Origin: Mycteria americana | Lineage: Eukaryota > Chordata > Aves > Ciconiiformes > Ciconiidae | Length of the DNA: 64,000 nt | Direction: 5' to 3' | Assembly (NCBI RefSeq): GCF_035582795.1 | Contig: NC_134370.1 | Span: forward strand, 38,861,501 to 38,925,500 | Shown here: positions 60,457 to 64,000 of the stretch, piece after piece | How positions within the stretch are numbered: the stretch's first letter is position 1 | Layout: the number at the start of each line of letters is the position of its first letter | Made by a program: the position numbers and the translations under genes | Notes under the pieces: model-generated | Told to the model about the DNA's origin: nothing | What the model saw: the letters and a program-made list of their open reading frames with translations, nothing else | The model's database searches: none

Positions 60457-63400
60457 ATGGCCGGCTACAGCGTGGAAGAGCGCGCCGCGCCTCACAGCCT
60501 GGAGTACCGGCTCTTCTTCAGTGAGTGTCTACCGCCTTCCTTCTCCTCTTCCTTCCCCTCATCCTGCCAGCCCGGGGGTTGGGTGTCCGAGCTCCTCTGG
60601 AGGCGCTGGGGGAGCCCCCACGGCCTGAGGTGCGCACACCCCACACCCCCCCCCCCCGCCCCTCACCTGAGGCGTCCCCTCAGGCAGGGCCTGACTCGTC
60701 CCCCTTGCCTTGCAGAGGATGCCGCCGGGCGCTACATCTCTCCCTTCCACGATATCCCCATCTACGCGGACGCCGGCAAGGTGAGAGGGGACAGGGGCCG
60801 GCTGTCTTGCGGAGAGCAAGAACCGCCTAGCTAGGTGGCTGGTGTGGCCCCGTTGCTTGGAGCCGGTGACAAGAGCAACCGCTGGAGCTCTGGGCCCAGG
60901 GGTTGAGTATTTTGCCAGTGCTTCTCAGGGGGTGCGGTCCTGCAGGCCTGAAATACCCGAGGGAGGCTTTCGGTTCCTTTCGTTGCTTTTCAGCAGGAGC
61001 ACCCTAGAGGAAGCATCGCCAGATTTTGCAAAGAATGGGTGCCTTTCCCTCGCAGTCTTGTCCTCAGGTAGAGTGATGCAGGAGAAGGGAACGGATTATG
61101 TCACTCTCATATTCGTGTCGGAGATACCAGTGGTTGTCTTGAACTTGCTCATGAGGTCACATGAAAGCGTTTTGGGTTAAAAGAAGCAGTTTTATGTTTA
61201 GCTAAATACCTACATCCATTCCTATGGAGGCATATGCTCAGGCTGCATGATATTTCAGGCTTCCGTTTTGACTGCAGTGAGGCCCCTTTATGCCTGCAGT
61301 ATAATCAGCTGCTGAACAGGAGGTGAGGATGTTAGATTTTTGTTGTAGCAGCTCCTGGGGACCTCTTGCCTCACCAAAAGCGCAGCTGGGGAACCTGCTG
61401 CATGCAGTGATGCAGGGCTTTTGCATCCTTCCAGCAGCCAGCAGTTAGTCAAATTAGGCTGTTCTGAATCACTGTCTAAAATGCCCCAGCTCTAGGAAAC
61501 CAAAACAGCTGTGCTTCAGTTTTTACTGAATGCTTTTTCAGTGCTAACTCGGGCTGTCTCACTGTGTTCCTTACCTTTGTAGCTCATTTCTTCTTTTAAC
61601 ACGTACTAAAAAACTGTGCAGCTTGAGAAATGTAGTGGATGAACTGTTCTAATATTCATGACAGAGGTGTAATTTGGAGGTGGAGAGTGGTTATGGGAAA
61701 GGAAAAGAGTAAGCAGAATTGAAAGATCAACCTCTAAAAAGTAGCTGATTTAGCTTTGGGGTGCAGGTGTTGTCGGAATATGCTCTGGGAAGTCTGAGGT
61801 GGCTTTTGCCTGCTCAAAAGGGAAAAGAGGGATTGTAATCATCAAGGACAGTGGTGAAGCAGTTTCTGTGGCTGACTGGGAAAGCACTTTTCAAAAGCAG
61901 GTGTCTGAAAGGTAACTCAGACACGAAAAATCTAGATAATGCTACGCTTTGCAGATGCTTGCAGAATGGGAGGGAAGAGCAGGGGAGTGAGTATAGGGGT
62001 GAGGAGGGTTTCCGCGGACTGGTAATGATTAACAGGGGAAACTGGACTTCTGGTGTGCCTTCAGGCGCTTAGTGCTGCTTGCCAGCATCCCTGTGCCAAG
62101 TCATTAAAGAGAAGCAAGTATCACTGAAGGTCGCAGTCCCTGAAGTTACACAATAGTGCTGATCACATTAGACCTCTTTCTGTTCCTGGAGTGCCTCTCT
62201 ACAGAGATTTTACTCGTTACTTAACAGGTTCATTACCAGCTATGGTAGGGAGCCCAGCTTGCAGAAAAAAGGTTGCCGAACTCTGTCTGGACTCATTGAT
62301 CTTTATCCTTAGACTTCTAAGACACTGAGAGGATTGCAGGGTGTTTTTTTCAGTCTAGGGCTGGGATGTGCTGACCTTATCTGTACCTGTGTGTCTTGGC
62401 ATTGTGAAGGAATGACCTTGGGCTGCTCACTGGGTGTCTTAGACCAAGGCAGATCTGCCAGTTGGACTGTGGGGAAACTGCAAGCCTAACAAAGATGCAC
62501 CCCCAAGTTGTCTTTCCTTGCCTGCAAAGCCGTAAGCACCCTGCCTAGCCAGTTCTGATTACCTCATTCCTTTCCTCGAGTTACTTATAAATGAAAATAG
62601 TATAGACCGTTTTACTTTCAAATTGCAAATAAGCAGTGACCCCCTGCAATTAAGGGTATGTATTAAACTTCTGTTAGGGAAGGGTGTGGGCAAAGTCAAT
62701 GATGTAATAGCACTTGTTGCACAATAGCAATCGAATTATGGTGCAGTACAGGTGCGAGGGATTTTGCAATGCTAATACTGCTTAACCTGGGCATTAGAAA
62801 CCTTGTCGATGCTAGGGAGCAAGGTTTGACTTTTTGTTAAAAGCCATAATCTCTTCAAACAGCAAATGTTAAGGTTCAAGCATGGAAAAGCTTGTTTTCT
62901 TGAAGAGTCCTCTCTGACATTGAACTCTCAAGAGTCCTCTCTGACATTGAACTCTCAAGAGTCCACTCAGCCCAGCTGGAGTCAACAGGAGATGTTTTCA
63001 AGTGTCACCTGTAAACTAGATACTGCAAAATGTGGTTCTACATTTCTCCCCCACATGTTTATCCTTGCACTGTGCTGCTAACAATGTCTGTTGGCTTGGA
63101 GGGGGGAAGTTCAGGCATCTCTCCCTACTTCAAGATGGACTAGAATATTTGGGAGTGACGTTCTCGGTCATTCAGGATAGTACATAGGTACCCACATTAC
63201 TAAGTAGATGGCTTATTCCTGCAAGCCTTATCTCTCCTAAATTGCCAGGGTAGCTCTTGCTGTAGCATTAAGTGCTTTGCATTTAAAAAATAATGCCTAA
63301 AACCTCATTTTGTTATGCCCAAGATAGTTTGTCTTCGATTCATTTAAACCTGCTATTCTGTAACCTGGGAACATGATGGAGGTGTTCATAGGTGGCAACT

Positions 63401-63698
63401 GATGGAGCGTGTGTGGGCCACCTCAATCTGGCTTTCATGGGATTCAGCTTTCAGTGATGACATGTGACTGACTGGACTATGGGACTTCTATCAACTGTAT
63501 CAAAACTGGCACTGGAAAAAAACCAGAAAAAAGTTATGGTTTTCATGTGAACTGGCTGGTTTTCATGCTTACTTATTTGTGTTCCCTAGTTTAAAGTGTG
63601 GTCTTGAGATTCCTTTCCATTCACTGATATTTTGCTTTCTTTAGAATGCGTTCAACATGGTTGTGGAAGTACCTCGGTGGACGAATGCTAAAATGGAG
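60457..63698 (+). CDS. PPA1: PPA1 (cytosolic inorganic pyrophosphatase), first three exons
   Basis: This enzyme hydrolyses pyrophosphate to two phosphates in the cytosol, using divalent metal, and so pulls biosynthetic reactions forward. Exons here are 60457-60520, 60716-60780 and 63645-63698, encoding residues 1-61; the gene continues beyond the window. The start MAGYSVEERAAPHSLEYRLF aligns with human MSGFSTEERAAPFSLEYRVF and has a good Kozak context (GCACGATGG). ISPFHDIPIYAD in exon 2 is identical to human. Exon 3 carries MVVEVPRWTNAKME, whose E51, K59 and E61 correspond to active-site residues E48, K56 and E58 of the yeast enzyme. The Asp cluster of the active site lies in later exons not present here. 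The donor after exon 3 is GTAACT. Confidence 0.96.
60781..63644 (+). other. PPA1: PPA1 intron 2, 2.9 kb
   Basis: This intron is A+T richer than the rest of the window. No exon, RNA gene or mobile element was recognised. A 27-bp tandem duplication lies at 62903-62964. Confidence 0.65.
62903..62964. repeat. 27-bp tandem repeat, about 2.3 copies
   Basis: AAGAGTCCTCTCTGACATTG begins identical units at 62903 and 62930, with a truncated third copy starting at 62957. The two full units are perfect, which implies a recent duplication. The repeat is intronic in PPA1. Confidence 0.9.
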
Positions 63699-64000
63699 GT
63701 AACTATATTACAGTTCCTAGCTTAAGTGCTTGAGCTGACTAGTCTATTAATATTTGGCTTCACTGATTCTCTCCTTCTCAATTCCACCTCCTGAATCAGA
63801 GTGGTTTCTAAGTTCTCGTGTAAATACTTGCTTAATGCTAGAGGTCTAGTATGGAGGCTGAGACTTGAAGAAGTTGCAATAACTTAGTATTCTTCTGTGG
63901 CTTCTGATTGAAGGAGAATCTTTTGGCTTTCAACCCCATGTGGTTCTGACATTTGTAAGTCTGTTGAAAACTATATCCCAGGAGATGGAAATGCCACAGG

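Noticed and set aside
59844-60506. Several 100-170-codon frames upstream of PPA1 on both strands
   Set aside because: They translate the 54-bp minisatellite and the 40-bp inverted repeat. The mirror symmetry yields similar peptides on both strands.

Overview
This window is vertebrate nuclear DNA. It has spliced genes with GT/AG introns, CpG-island promoters and minisatellites, and no operons or phage-like content. The gene set and order match the human 10q22.1 block read in reverse: ADAMTS14 (first exon only), PALD1, EIF4EBP2, LRRC20, NPFFR1, PPA1 (5' part only). The proteins are close to but clearly distinct from the human ones. PALD1 occupies about 22 kb including intron 1, and intergenic gaps are short. 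NODAL and PRF1, which mammals carry in this block, are not visible. Together this suggests a sauropsid, most likely a bird; that assignment is inference.

Layout. 322-394 (-) is the signal-peptide exon of ADAMTS14, and the rest of that gene lies beyond the left edge. About 0.65-14.3 kb is intergenic, with AT-rich tracts and no supported gene. 14431-28984 (-) holds all 19 coding exons of PALD1 (868 codons). A probable non-coding first exon ends at 36514 inside a CpG island. 37.3-41.3 kb is intergenic. 43619-44756 (-) is complete EIF4EBP2 (115 aa). A tRNA-Glu(TTC) gene at 44910-44981 (+) lies between the divergent EIF4EBP2 and LRRC20 genes. 45786-53926 (+) is complete LRRC20 (183 aa), 55579-59613 (+) is complete NPFFR1 (413 aa), and 60457-63698 (+) holds the first three coding exons of PPA1, which continues past the right edge.

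The genes are functionally unrelated: a secreted procollagen N-protease, a pseudophosphatase-like membrane-associated signalling protein, a translation repressor, a leucine-rich repeat protein, an RFamide GPCR and cytosolic pyrophosphatase. They are held together by conserved synteny, not by a shared pathway. I worked exon boundaries out base by base. Splice phases close in frame across every complete gene, which is strong internal support.

The most unusual non-genic structures are these: a perfect 40-bp GC-only-except-one-pair inverted repeat with a 3-nt loop, about 110 bp upstream of the PPA1 start codon; minisatellites next to the promoters of PALD1, LRRC20 and PPA1, one of which has a 14-bp perfect palindrome in five consecutive units; adjoining CGG and GGCCCC repeats in the ADAMTS14 promoter/5' leader; and the apparent absence of NODAL and PRF1 from their mammalian positions. 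I found no convincing new multi-gene system.
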